DNA of 64,000 nucleotides from Cannabis sativa. Its lineage: Eukaryota > Streptophyta > Magnoliopsida > Rosales > Cannabaceae. Shown piece by piece: positions 45,316-57,189 of this stretch. Where the stretch lies: positions 7,812,001 through 7,876,000 of the forward strand of contig NC_083603.1 in the NCBI RefSeq assembly GCF_029168945.1, in the 5' to 3' direction. Both the position numbers and the translations under genes were made by a program. Positions within the stretch are counted from its first letter, which is position 1; the number at the start of each line of letters is the position of its first letter. The notes under the pieces are model-generated. The model saw only the letters and a list, made by a program, of their open reading frames with translations. It was not told where the DNA came from and did not search any database.

Positions 45316-45536
45316 AAATGGTGGGTGTGTCACAGTATTCTAATGGCTATATATGCGATTATATGTCCCTTGAGATACTGAGATACACCCAGCCATTTGT
45401 TGACGTGCGTTAATACTCGAATGATCGTACTCTTTGGTTGGTAGGTTGTCTCGAAACGGTGGGTGTCTCCCAGTAACTTCAGGGTTATGCTCGAAAATGC
45501 ATACTCCTTGAGTCACTGTGATACGCCCAGCCGTTT
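45316..45536. repeat. Duplicated hairpins, 138-bp period
   Basis: Hairpin 1: AAATGGTGGGTGTGTCACAG (45316) pairs with CTGAGATACACCCAGCCATTT (ends 45398). Hairpin 2: AAACGGTGGGTGTCTCCCAG (45454) pairs with CTGTGATACGCCCAGCCGTTT (ends 45536). Both arms are offset by exactly 138 bp. Loops are about 30 nt. They lie upstream of the antisense ORF, in its presumed leader. Confidence 0.8.
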
Positions 45537-45742
45537 CTGGAGGTATACTGCACAACCGAGGATGCGTGAATTACTCGCCCAAAGATAGTTACATTTCTTC
45601 TTGCATGCTGATAGGAGGGTCAGTGTTCGCATGGAGCCTGACTTTCTTGTCGAATGCGACTTTTATACTCTAATGCGGGTGAGATCACTTACCTTTATTT
45701 TTTCACACATCCATCACGCTGAAAAGATCTTCTATCTTTCAG

Positions 45743-47832
45743 ATGAGCGATCTATCGGACAGCCAGCAGCTCGGCTCAGGAGGTCGCGCTTTTGACGGGG
45801 AGTCGTCACAAGAGAGAGACAGTTTTCTCCCTACGGACATCTCCGAAATGGAGGCTGCGGAGATAGAGTTAGGTCCGATGTCTTCTGTAGACATCGAGAG
45901 GATGGTACAGGAGCTCGGCCGAACACGGGACAATCGATATCCGAGATAGCGAATCCACAGTGTCAGCACGCGACTACCTCATCCATACGAGACACGCTCC
46001 CGACATCGAGGTCGAGGAGGTGGAGGAGGAATGGACTACTCCAGTCCGCGAATCAGGTGGGGAAGAAGAGGAAGCGGAAGGGAGTGGGACGGACTCGGTC
46101 GACGACTCCCAATTGAACGAACCTTTCTCATGCGAAGACCTAGTCTCGAGAGTCGTCAAATCTGACTTCACCACCTTCGTGAGGTTGAATTTATTGCGAC
46201 TCGCGTTTCAAAGTCCCAAACCCTCTCAGAGAGCGCATCTTCCGTTCACCAACCCTGCGATCATCCCTACAGAGGACGTGGTCATCTCAATACCCATTCT
46301 TCGATGTGGTGTATCGGTCCCATTTCATCCTTTCGTCGCAGCCATTCTCAGACGTTATGACGTATCGCCTTTTCAGCTAACACCCAACAGTTATCGCACT
46401 GTTCTAGCCTTCTATGCGATGTACATGGAGTATGCCCATAGGGCTCCGTCAGTAGAGGAGTTTAGTTACTTCTATGACATAAAGAGCGTGTGTCTTCATA
46501 ATGGCTTCTTTTGCTTTAGTAAATGGGCGACTTCTGAAATAAACGGTGTTGAGGGGATGGTCTCGAACATGGGCGACTGGAAGTCGAAATGGTTTTATGT
46601 TTTTAAGGTTCCTGGGATCAGGACCGACTTTAATCGCAGACCCAGTATGTCGCATATTTGTTGACTTAGATAAAATCTGTTACTTTATTTTTCGAGATCT
46701 TTTGCTAACTCATTTTTTTGTTGTCATCGCAGATAGACCAGCTCGACCAACGCTTGACGCGAATAAGAAGGGGGTAGCTGAAATTCTTGGGAGTCTTCCG
46801 GTACAAGATCGCGACTGGCGATTACTGTGTACGACTGCCAAATTGCGAGAACACAAACTGATCCCTGAGAACGCGAGTCTTCAACGGGAGCCAGTATATA
46901 AAGAACCTTCTGAGAAACAGCAGGAGCGGATAGATAAACGTCTTTCTAAGCAAACTCCTCGACAAACTTTAGGTAACTCGTCCTTTTGCTATAAATTGAC
47001 GGGTAGGATTGTGATTTTTACTTATCTGTTCCTTGTGTTTGTAGACATGACTTTCTTGAAGTCTGCCCCTGTCCTGAAGATCAAGCAAAAGGGTGGAACA
47101 CCGGCGACTTCGCCGGTCGTTGCCCAGAAGAGGAAGAGTGATGCGATGACTTCGCTTGCTGCAGATTCCTCCAAGAAGTTGGCTAAGACTACTCAGGACA
47201 AGGGGAAGAAAGTCGTCATCGACTCTCCTGTTCGTGCTCGCGACTTTCTGGCCATGCAGGAAAAATTCTTGGTGAGATTCCTTACGAGGATCTTGCTTCT
47301 CGTTCTGCGGGCGGCCGTGCAATCCATGGCTTTGTTCATGAAAGCCGCGGCTACTCCTTCGAAGGAAACTGATTCGCTGAAGAGGCAGAACGTCCATTTC
47401 CAAGAGAACATAAAGAAGCTGAAGCAGGAGGTGGCGAGGATGGAGGAGCTCAACAAGGCCAAGGAGAAGGAGCTCGAGGAAGTCAACAGGGCAAAAGTCC
47501 AGGTGGAGCTCGAGCTCAAGAAGTCGCAGGACACGGTCGCTGAGATGGCTCGCGACTTGGAGGCTGAGAAAGAGGGTGGGAAGAAACAGTACGATCAGGC
47601 TGTGTCTGACTACATTTACACTACTCTTTCCAAGGTCCCTGACTTCGACTTCTCGCTGCTTGGAGCTGAAGCTGCTGAAATGGCTGAAGCCTTTTGCGCG
47701 ATGTCTCCTACCCAGACTCAAGGTAACCTTCCGGATGAAATCGAGGGAGTACAGGCTGAAGAGGTCGAGAATGAAGTCGTGAGCAAGATTGCAGACGAGG
47801 CTGCTCCTGATGAGACTACTCCCGTTGCTTGA
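45743..47832 (+). CDS. Tat antisense ORF ('putative gypsy type transposon' domain)
   Basis: A multi-exon frame transcribed against gag-pol. The ATG at 45743 follows an acceptor (CTATCTTTCAG|ATG). The first part ends at a stop (45949), and the next frame starts at 45960 in another phase. A short intron or a frameshift lies between; no good donor is obvious. The main domain (45960-46644) reads PFHPFVAAILRRYDVSPFQL, YAHRAPSVEEFSYFYDIKS and SNMGDWKSKWFYV, matching the plant 'putative gypsy type transposon' family. Intron 46645-46732 (GTATGT...CGCAG) and intron 46973-47044 (GTAACT...TGTAG) keep the frame. The last part has Lys-rich, NLS-like segments and a long coiled coil (ETDSLKRQNV through EAEKEGGKKQ, 47366-47583), and ends TPVA at 47832. 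In total roughly 580-600 residues. It is expected to act in the nucleus or in RNA regulation, but the function is unknown. Confidence 0.78.
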
Positions 47833-48237
47833 TTATTTTCTATCTTACTTTTTTTTTATCTGCGGTACACGGGTACTCGCATTTCTGTACTTAAAGAAAT
47901 TTATCTTACTTTTGGACAAATTTCTATCCTCGCAGGGATAGCTTACATTTTAATATTTACGCAGTACACGGGTACTTGCGATTATATATATATATTTAAC
48001 TTTGATCACAGCTTGGTGTGAATGCAATTATATATATATATGCGACTTTAATTACAGCTTGGTGTAATAAAGTAGGAAAAACTCGGTAAATTAAATTACT
48101 CGAAAAACTTAATAAGTGATTTTATTCAAGCAATCAGTAATACATGCGGGTACCATGCCCCTATACTTAGGAAGTATTTTGAACAAAAAATATCTAAGTA
48201 TAAGTACTCGAATTGTCATAACTGAATAACGCGAATA
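47833..48237. other. Gap between convergent Tat ORFs
   Basis: AT-rich spacer between the plus-strand ORF stop and the gag-pol stop. It contains two similar segments with AATTATATATATATATG and ACAGCTTGGTGT, plus repeated GTACACGGGTACT.GC words. It may hold the two opposing polyadenylation sites. Confidence 0.5.
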
Positions 48238-51200
48238 TTACTGATAATAAAATTTCAAGCTCTCGCTATTCCATGCTCGTGGAATCGCGGTTCCATCGAG
48301 TGTTGCGAGTCGATAAGTGGCATCACCAATTTGATCTGCGATTTTGTATGGTCCTTCCCAATTGTCTCCAAAGACTCCGTGAGCTGGGACTTTGGTATTT
48401 GGCATTACTTTTCTAAGGACCAAGTCTCCTACTCGCAGAGATTTTATCTTTACTTTCGAGTTAAAGTACCTTGCTGTTCGTTGTTGATAAGCCGCGTTTT
48501 GTAGTTGCGCTTTATCACGCTTTTCTTCTAAAAGATCAAGGCAAAACAACTGATTCTCGTTGTTCTGCGAGATATCGAAAGCATCTCTGCGCAAGGATCC
48601 TGCCCCAACTTCTACTGGTAACATGGCCTCGCACCCATAAGAAAGTGAAAAGGGTGTTTCGCCAGTTGTAGATCGAGGGGTTGTATTGTAAGACCATAGG
48701 ACTTGCGGTAATTCATCTGGCCATGCCCCTTTGCGGTCTTCTAATTTTCCCTTTATGGTGTGCTTAATTATTTTGTTGACTGCTTCAGTCTGCCCATTGC
48801 TCTGCGGGTAAGCGACTGCAGAAAAGGCTTTTTTAATTCCTAAATCATCGCATAGCTGTCGCATCTCTTTACAGTCAAACTGTTTCCCATTATCTGAAAT
48901 GAGCTTGTGCGGAATGCCAAAGCGACAGATGATGGAAGTGTAGACGAACTCGCGCAATTTCGTTGCTGTGATGGTCGCGAGTGCTTTCGCTTCAGCCCAC
49001 TTTGTGAAATAGTCAACTGCGACTACAGCATATTTGACTCCGCCTTTTCCTTTGGGTAACTCGCCAATTAAATCAATTCCCCATATTGCAAAGGGCCAGG
49101 GACTCGTGATAAAATGGAGGTTACTCGGGGGCTGGTGCGTGTAAGTGGCTATTCGCTGGCATCTATCACACCTTTTTGCAAATGCGAGGGCATCTTGTCG
49201 CAATGTTGGCCAGTAATATCCTTGCCGCATAATTTTTAAGGCAAGGGAATTACCTCCAGTATGATTGCCACAAATTCCCTCGTGTACTTCACGCAGTATG
49301 TAACCGCAGTCTTCTCCACTGATACATTTGAGAAGTGGTTGACTAAAACTTCTGCGATACGTCTGGTCATATATCACATAGCGGGCTGCTCTTTGTCGCA
49401 ATTTCCTTGCTTCTATTTTATCATTAGGTAAGAGCCCCTTGTCAAGGTATGCGAGGATAGGAGTCATCCAGGTAATCTCCTGAACGTCATCGATCTCCAT
49501 GATTGTTTCTCGATCTATGGTTGGATGAGACAATACGTCTACCGGAATTACATCGAGTAATTCGGCTTCTCTAGTGGAGGCCAGTCGGGCCAAGGCGTGT
49601 GCATGGGCATTTTGAGTACGCGGTACTCGAGATACAACTACATGTTTGAACTTCTGCATGATTTCGCGAACGATGGCTAAGTATTTAACCAATCTTCCGC
49701 CTCTCGCTAGGTATTCTCCACTTACTTGACATACCACGATTTGAGAGTCGCTAAATGCTTGTAGGTATTCGACTTTCATCTCGAGAGCTAATTTCAGACC
49801 TGCGATTAAAGCCTCATACTCGGCTTCATTGTTAGATGCAGAGAATTCGAAACGTAGAGCAGCGTGTACCTTGAAATTATTGGGACTGATTAACAATATC
49901 CCACTGCCAGAACCTTCATTATTTGAGGCCCCATCGACATACAATGTCCATACCCCTTTGTCTATCATGGCGATGTCATTTCCACCCTTTACAACCGCTA
50001 CCTCTGTGCTCGGGAACTCAAGTATAAAATCTGCTAGGGCTTGCCCCTTGATCGCGGTTCTTGGTTTATACTTGATGTCGAACTGACTCAACTCCATAGC
50101 CCACTTTAATAATCTCCCCGATGCCTCTGGCTTTGCCAAAACCTGTCTTAAGGGGAAGTTTGTCAAAACTTCAATGCTGTGAGCCTGGAAATAAGGTCGC
50201 AATTTTCTTGAGGATATTATCAAGGCAAAAGCTAGCTTCTCCATCTGAGGGTAACGCGTCTCGGCGTCCAATAATCGCTTACTGACGTAGTACACCGGGT
50301 GCTGACGTCCTTGGTCCTCGCGAACAAGTACTGAACTGATCGCATACTCGGAGACTGCTAAATAAATAGACAAGACTTCTCCGGGCAACGGTTTTGATAG
50401 TATTGGAGGTTGCCCCAGATGCGTTTTTAACGCTTGAAAAGCCTGCTCGCATTTCTCGTCCCATTGAAACCTCTTGTTACCCTTCAGGATCTGAAAAAAC
50501 TCTTTACACTTGTCAGAGGATCTGGATATGAAGCGGTTTAAGGCCGCGACTTTGCCTGTGAGGCTCTGAACCTCCTTTGGCTTAGTTGGAGATGGCATTT
50601 CTACCAACGCTCTAATCTTCGCAGGATTGGCTTCTATTCCTCGCTGATTTACCATAAAACCGAGAAATTTTCCGGAACCCACCCCAAAGACGCATTTTAA
50701 GGGGTTTAGACGCATCTTATATTGTCGCAATATGTCGAACATGGCCTGCAAGTGCGCGATATGATCCTCCGCATGCTGCGACTTTACGAGCATATCGTCA
50801 ACATACACCTCCATTGTCTTTCCAATCAGATCTGCGAACATCATATTCACTAGCCTTTGGTAAGTCGCACCTGCGTTTATTAAACCAAAAGGCATGACCT
50901 TGTAACAGTATAATCCTCGATCAGTAATGAACGAGGTATGTTCCTGGTCTGGTTCGTACATCGGGATTTGATTGTATCCCGAGTATGCATCCATGAAGCT
51001 TAAAAGTGCGTGGCCTGCAGTGGCATCGACAAGCTGGTCGATGCTAGGAAGAGGAAAGCTGTCTTTGGGACAGGCTTTGTTCAAATCTGTAAAGTCAACG
51101 CATGTACGCCATGAGCCATTGGGCTTTGGCACGAGTACCGGATTGGCTAACCAGTCGGGGTAAAATGACTCCCGTATAAAGCCGCAGGCAAGGAGGCGGT

Positions 51201-54200
51201 CAACTTCTTCTTTCAGCGCTTGGTACCTCGCGGGGTCCATTTTGCGGCGCTTTTGTCGGACACCTCGCACTTCGGGGTCAATGTTCAAGCGATGACACAT
51301 GACCTGTGGAGATATCCCGACCATATCTGAATGTTTCCAGGCAAAAATATCAAGATTTTGTTTCAGAAAAGTTGTTAATTGTTCTCGCAACTGTATGTTT
51401 AATCTAGAACCAATTTTTAAAACCTTGTTATTATCTACAGGATCTATAGGTACCTCGATTGTGTCTTCCGCGGCTTGGGCTGCGGTGGTGTGATCAAGGA
51501 TTCTCGGATCCAAATCCGGTTTGTCTATGTGCGGTACCTCCTCGATCCTGAGGATCTCCTGGCGAGGTGGTGGTGCGTCCAAAAGGTGGATAACATTCAT
51601 TGTCCTTTTTTCTGCGAGCTTGACAGCCGCATTGTAACATTCTCGAGAGTCAGATTGGACTCCCCTCACTGATCCTACTCCAGAGGGAGTAGGGAACTTC
51701 ATTGTTAGATGATAGATCGAAGTTACGATCTTCATCTCCTTCAGAATTGGCCGTCCAATTACGGCGTTATATGCTGAGTATTGATCAATTACTGCGAAGT
51801 CGGCCATCGACTTGGCAGTTATTGGGGCAGTTCCCAAAGTGATTGGGAGTTTGATCATCCCTTTGATAGCTATGACATCTCCCGTGAAACCATAGATGCT
51901 CGATGTCATTGGCCGCAAATCTTTTTCTTGTAGCCCCATTTGCTTGAAGGCTTGGAAGTTCAGTAAATTCACCGAACTTCCATTGTCGACCAATATGCGA
52001 TGGACGTTATCTCCACCTATATTGGCGACTATCACAAGTGCGTCAGAATGCGGGTGGTGGACCCATCTCGCATCGCTCTCCATAAAGACAATGTCCTCGC
52101 ATTCTCTCTTGAAGAGCTTCTCTGGCCGTTCACCAAGATTGTTCACATTGGTAAGCGGCTTCTCTTTGGCTTCTCTGGCATATCGTTCTTGTGATTTGCG
52201 AGAGTCGCCTGCGATGTGTGGTCCTCCGATTATAGTCAGGATATTGCGAGGTGTTCTGGAGCCACTCGCATTCTGGTTTTCTCCTTTGTCATCCGCTCGG
52301 GGGTGACTTTCCTCGCTCCTTTTATACTTGTCGAATTTTCCCCTTCTGATCAATTCTTCAATTTCGTCCTGCAATACCCAACACTCCAGGGTAGTGTGGC
52401 CGATATCCTTGTGGTACTTACAGAACTTTTTGGGGTCTCTTCGGTCGCGATTTCCCCTGATGGGGGGTGGCTTCTTGAAGACGCCGTTCCTTTCCTCAAC
52501 CGCATAGATGTGGTCTCGAGGTACGGCAAGTTCGGTATAATTGACGAAGCGAGGTCCTCCTTTTCTTTTGGGCGAGGACTCCTTTTTTGGAGGCGACTTA
52601 GCCAACTTCGGGCTCCGCGGTTTGCGTGGGCTGCGTCTTCTGGGGCTTCGGCCCCTGGAATTCTTTCCTCGCGGACTGCGGGACCGTGACCGCGGTATGG
52701 GTGATCGCCGCTTGTTCTTGCCCTTCTCCAATTCCGCCAAGGAGTTCTCGATTCTCTTATGAGGTTCGGCCATGGCGAAGAATTCTACCAAGGATTCTGG
52801 CCTTCGGGCCTGTAGCTCCTTCCAAAAGTCGGTTCTTGGCAAGACACCTGTTATTAGCATGCAAACAAGCGAAGACTCGGGGGCCTTCTCAACTTTTGTT
52901 ACTTCAGCGTTAAAACGCTTGAAATAATTCTGCAAAGACTCACCAGGTTCTTGCTTGATGTTTGCCAAAGTCGTATAGGGTGGCCTATACGTCATCGTGG
53001 CCTGGAAATGTGTGAGAAATAGATCGACGAAGTTCTCCCATGTCGATATCGATGCCTCTGGTAATTGGGTGAACCAATCATGGGCATTCTCCTCGAGTGT
53101 GGCCGCGAGAATGCGACACTTCGCGAGTTGCGGCACCTGGTCCACTTCCATTATGGTGTTAAATTTTTCTAGGTAGTCTAACGGGTTAGAAGTACCTTTA
53201 TATTTGAGGGATTCGGATAAACGGAACCCCTTTGGAAGTTGGGCCTGCCGCACTTCTGCGGTAAAAGGCGAGGTGCCGTGCAGCTTGTATATGGGCTTAC
53301 GCTGCTGCTCGAGCATCTTCAAAGCTTGCAGAAGCATACTTTGGTCGATTCCTCCTGTCGCAGGAGGTGGAGTTGCTACAACAGTGGGGCTCGCAGCCAC
53401 TGCGGCAAGGTTCGAAGGGATATTAATCCCAGTGGTCGCGATCGGCGCGATGGGCGGGTTATTAACTGTGTTGACACCCTGATCGCCCGTATGGGGATCA
53501 TGGAGCGTCTCCGTGTTATGCGGGCCGCGGGAGCGCGCCCTAAAGACTGCATTGAGATGATCACGCAGATCACCTCGGTGTACACGGTAGCGTCCTCCTT
53601 GCTGTGTTTGCACAGAGCCAGACCTCGTATACCTGCTTGGAGTACGGTCATGCGAGGATGAAGAGGCTGACTCTGCGTCGTTATCTCGAGGGTGACGACT
53701 GCGAGGGTTACGACGCTCAGGATCCTCGTCGGTTTGTGCGCTCTGGTTAGGCAACCTTGCGTATTGGTCTCTTGACGTCGGGTGATTCAAGTCCAAGATT
53801 TCAGGACCAGTTCTTCGTTCCCTGCGTGCATGGTTAGTTTGACGTCGAGAAACCGTTACCTGAGGGTTTTCGTTACGAACGGCAGGGACCCGAGGAGGGC
53901 GTCGAGCTCGGCTCTGTCCATCCACCTCGGCTTGTAGTGCTCGCAGCTGGTCCTGGATTGCGGCGTATTGATCAGTCGTGAGCTAGACCACTCCTTCGGA
54001 CACGACCGCCGGGGTGACAGGGGGAAAGTGCATGGTTGCTGGTGGTGTGGACGTGCCTCCGACTTGAGGACCAGTTGTTTCTGGAAATAGGTTGAGTGGT
54101 CTGATGTTGCTCCTCCCTACCCCGCCGTTGATGACGTCTACAGGTGGCACTCCGGTTCCAGGCAATGGTACGCTCATCGTTCCAATGTTGATGGATTCAT

Positions 54201-54231
54201 TGTTAGCTCCGTTAGCGTGATTTCCAGCCAT
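48238..54231 (-). CDS. Tat Gag-Pol polyprotein with one internal TAG
   Basis: One continuous phase of 1997 codons. The ATG at 54231 (MAGNHANGANNES) is the likely natural start. Codon 83 is TAG (53983-53985), and the frame then stays open through an in-frame ATG at 53925 to the stop at 48238. Numbering from 53925: gag about 235-400 (YLEKFNTIMEVD, ESLQNYFKRFNAEV); arginine/serine-rich stretch about 410-450; knuckle-like CKYHKDIGHTTLEC about 498; protease VDNGSSVNLL about 643; RT with YVDDML about 1040; RNase H of the usual gypsy type (VLVREDQGRQHPVYYVSKRL); a second RNase H (LYVDGASNNEGSG about 1326, AEYEALIAGL) diagnostic of Tat; integrase with HHCC (HEGICGNHTG, CDRCQRIA) and D-D-E (WGIDLIG about 1613, ISDNGKQF, QSNGQTEAVNK about 1706). 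The only visible lesion is the TAG. Confidence 0.93.
53983..53985 (-). other. In-frame amber codon in gag
   Basis: GAAGGAGTGGTC-TAG-CTCACGACTG on the minus strand. Phase continuity on both sides and the protein-like text of both sides (TPAVVSEGVV before, LTTDQYAAIQDQLRALQAEV after) show a single-codon break. It is consistent with a CAG-to-TAG transition. Confidence 0.85.
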
Positions 54232-54274
54232 GTTGAGTGATGTTCTTTGAAGTGAATAGAATCTTACAGTCGAA

Positions 54275-54294
54275 TTCCCACAGACGGCGCCAAA
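54275..54294 (-). other. Primer-binding site of the Tat element
   Basis: The minus strand after the 5' LTR reads TTTGGCGCCGTCTGTGGGAA. The first part (TGGCGCCGT) matches the end of tRNA-Asp, but the rest does not. I do not assign the primer tRNA with confidence. Confidence 0.6.
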
Positions 54295-55163
54295 TGTTGT
54301 TACTGATATTTCGCAACACCAAAAAGTACAATTTAACTGGTAAAAGAGAGAATTATTTGAGAGATGACAAATGCGAGTATTCAACCTAGAATGGCGAGTA
54401 CTCGAATAGGAATGCGAGAGTAAACAACAAAGCTGGAAAAATAAATGAGACGGTGAATTATAGTGGTTCAGTCAGATTTCGTTCTGCTTAGTCCACTGTA
54501 GCAAGGGATTCGTAGGTGCATTTTCACGGTGGATCACCCCTTTATATACAAAGCAGGTGCCCAATCGGTTACATGAGGATCACATTTATTGTTAATCCAT
54601 TATTTACACATTGAATTGCAATGACTAAACTCAAACAACGTTAACATTAATAAATGTATGACAGTTACTGAATTCATCAACGTATGCGTCTTTCGCATCT
54701 GCGAGTTGACCGTTCATGTTCCGTCTGTTGAGCTCGTAGGATCGCACATATGTTTGGAACGTCTGCGTCCTTAAGTAATCGCCCGTTGTAGACGTCGCAT
54801 GTTGAAGCTGGTAACATCTGGACATGCGAACTTATATTGGTCTGTTAGGGCTGTTGGGTCGCTGGGACCAAAACTGCCTCATAGGGCATCGGTCTCCATA
54901 CTCGTCGCGGAGGTATAGAGGGAGACACTCGCACATGTTCTGACATATGCGAGTTGGGTCTACCCCGCATGATGAGGATTATGGTTATGCGGTGTGAATT
55001 AGGTCGCACCCGCAATATCTCGCTGGTTTTATCCTGGGCGAGATCTAAACTTCGAGAAGTCTCTCACGGACATTTCAGCTTTCATTGGGAATCTGAATAC
55101 ACGTGTCCTTTTAAAGAGGAGTCTGGTCTCGAGTTTCTAGGTGAGAGAAATCTCACTATAACA
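54295..55163 (-). repeat. 5' LTR of the Tat element
   Basis: Starts TGTTGTTACTG and ends CACTATAACA. It is three bases longer than the 3' LTR because of changes in the patch at about 54449-54494. The rest appears identical by eye. It carries the TATA (minus) that should drive gag-pol. Confidence 0.93.
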
Positions 55164-55182
55164 TTACCATTAGAGATGCTCT

Positions 55183-55736
55183 TATACATACAGAAGACAA
55201 AATAAAATATTATAGTTATCTTATTTTTAACGGACAACAATATTTTTGGAGATATAAATCAACATGAAAAGAGTAGGTTTTTTATTTTTATTTTTTTTAT
55301 TTAAGTGTTTATATATTATAACTATATTTTAGTTGGGATTCGAATTCAGAATTTACAAGACACACATCCACTTATGAGCACTTAAGCTAGCCTCAAGTGG
55401 TTCATGAAAAGATTAGTTAATTTCATTCGTAACGATTGCTCGTATAAATGGTATGCTTTACTTTTAATTTAATATTAAGATATAGATCTCATACTTTACA
55501 CGTAGGTATATATTTATCAAAAAGTAAAATAAATTTATGTACCGTTAAATAATACACTACCATGCAATATATATCTTATTTGTATTGACAGATGTCACAA
55601 TTTAGTAAATCACTAGTATATATTATAAGCAGTATTTCATTAGTTGATGATACTTTAATTATAAACTTGACTTTATTGACATAAATTGCTCAATTACATA
55701 TATCTAATAAATATCGACAAAGTATTTATATTTAAA
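55183..55736. other. AT-rich spacer between Tat element and Helitron
   Basis: No gene. A short GGGATTCGAATTCAGAATTT motif near 55337 recalls SINE or LTR debris but has no boundaries. Confidence 0.45.
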
Positions 55737-55740
55737 CTAG

Positions 55741-57185
55741 GTGAAAATTGCACCTGTTAAACTCTTCATTTGATTTTTTTATTTTTATTTTTACTATATA
55801 ATTAATTGTAATAAAATATAAAATGTGAAATTAAGATTTAATATTTTAAAATAAAGCAAAAAGTGTAAATATATATTATAATATTATACAATAATAATTA
55901 CAAACTAGTTAATTAATGCTAAGCGTTTTAATTAGGGGTTTTTTTTTAATATTATACCTAAAATTGATTTTATTTATAAAAATATTTTTAAGAAAATTAT
56001 TTGCACAAATACCGTTGTGCCACGTCAGCATACATACCGAAATTCAAAACAATTACCGAAAATAAAATAAAATGGAAAAATCTCGTTTCCAGAAATTTTT
56101 CGTTTTTTGGGAGTTTTGCAAAAAAGCAACCATTTAGTTGCTTTTGATTTGAATAAGATATCAATTAGTTACTTTTCAATTAAAAAATGTATTTCAGAAT
56201 TTTACACATATATAAATAATAAAATAACCATTTTAATATGTGAGAAACATATATTTTTCGGTATCAAAAAAGAACGACTAATATTAAAAGAAACTTTTTT
56301 ATTTCTTTTTTATATTTTTAGGTTATATTATGTTATTTTATTGTTTAAGATACAATGAGGTTACCTTTTTTTTTTAATGTAACTCATATGATGTTTCAGA
56401 TACTATTCAATTTATTTAAAAATTATTTTATAAATTTATTAAAATAGTTTTATAAAAATAAGTATATTTTTATTTAATTTTGTAATGTCTAAATATAAAA
56501 ATAAAAAAAAATTAGTAACTTATTAAATTGTTTGATACATTAAATTTTATTTAAACTAAAGCGTTTATTGTTATATATTTTAAGAAACTATGTGGTTTCT
56601 TATAATATTTTGAAACTTATCAAATTATTTTACAAATTAAGCTAATGTATAATATAAACAAGTAACTATTAAATATTAAGAGAGAGAGTTAACGTATAAG
56701 ATTATTTTATAACTTTTAAAAAATATAAAAAAAAAAGGGAAAGCTCTTTATTAAATAAATGTATTAAAAACAACACCCAATAAAACAAAACGTAACAAAA
56801 GATAAAGTTTTTCAAAAAACAAAAAAAAAAACAAAACAAAAATAAATGATTTGACAAAATCTGACAAGAAAATACAAGTAAGGAAAAGATACAAAAAAGT
56901 CTGACAAAAAAAAAACAATTTATGTTTCCCAGTAAAAATAATTTTTGACTTCATTAAAAGTGAAGTTGTTTGTTTCGGTATGCGTGCGTATAAAATAACT
57001 AAAAAACTGACGGTATTTTTTATATTAATATAAATAAGGACATTTCTTAAAATAAAATGAAAATTATGTATCCTCATGCAATTATTTCTTTTAATTATAT
57101 ACATAACGTGTCCTATATAAAGAAGCTTATTATTTAAATATATTTTACATAGTATTTATAATATTCGTACATAATTTATATATTT
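55741..57185. other. 3' non-coding part of the Helitron region
   Basis: AT-rich, with no domain in any frame. The open frames at 56107-56358 (+) and 56751-57104 (-) are low-complexity. A more GC-rich stretch, ACCGTTGTGCCACGTCAGCAT at about 56012, is of unknown origin. Confidence 0.45.
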
Positions 57186-57189
57186 ATTT

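Larger units (their letters stand above)
43626..55163 (-). mobile_element. Full-length Tat-lineage Ty3/gypsy retrotransposon
   Basis: An 11,538-bp element with LTRs of 866 and 869 bp and the 5-bp duplication TTACC (43621-43625, 55164-55168). Minus-strand order: 5' LTR 54295-55163, primer site, gag-protease-RT-RNase H-second RNase H-integrase (54231-48238), a 3' region, polypurine tract, 3' LTR. The 3' region encodes a spliced plus-strand ORF (45743-47832). The dual RNase H and the extra antisense ORF define the Tat lineage. GC content is visibly higher than in flanking DNA. Confidence 0.95.
40261..55182. mobile_element. Possible composite element with AGAGCATCT termini
   Basis: AGAGCATCTGCAATG at 40261 and ATTAGAGATGCTCT at 55169-55182 are imperfect inverted repeats of a common MITE-like terminal type. 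Both ends also carry CCACATCAT and CACTCCAATGxTATAGCA words. The Tat element (43626-55163) and a small Helitron (40482-40994) would be later insertions. No target duplication is clear, so the two ends may belong to different copies. Confidence 0.35.

Noticed and set aside
45340..45555. 71-codon frame with repeated AGxIxVxQG words
   Set aside because: The repeats are explained by the duplicated DNA hairpins. No start context or domain.
46969..47721. 250-codon minus-strand frame
   Set aside because: It is the complement of the coiled-coil exon of the plus-strand ORF (leucine-rich by mirror).
51896..53661. Several plus-strand open frames opposite gag-pol
   Set aside because: They are shadows of the GC-richer minus-strand coding frame, with no domains or start context.
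55612..55616. Alternative Helitron 3' end at another ACTAG
   Set aside because: No hairpin lies beside it on the correct side. The site at 55737 has one, so it is preferred, though still tentative.
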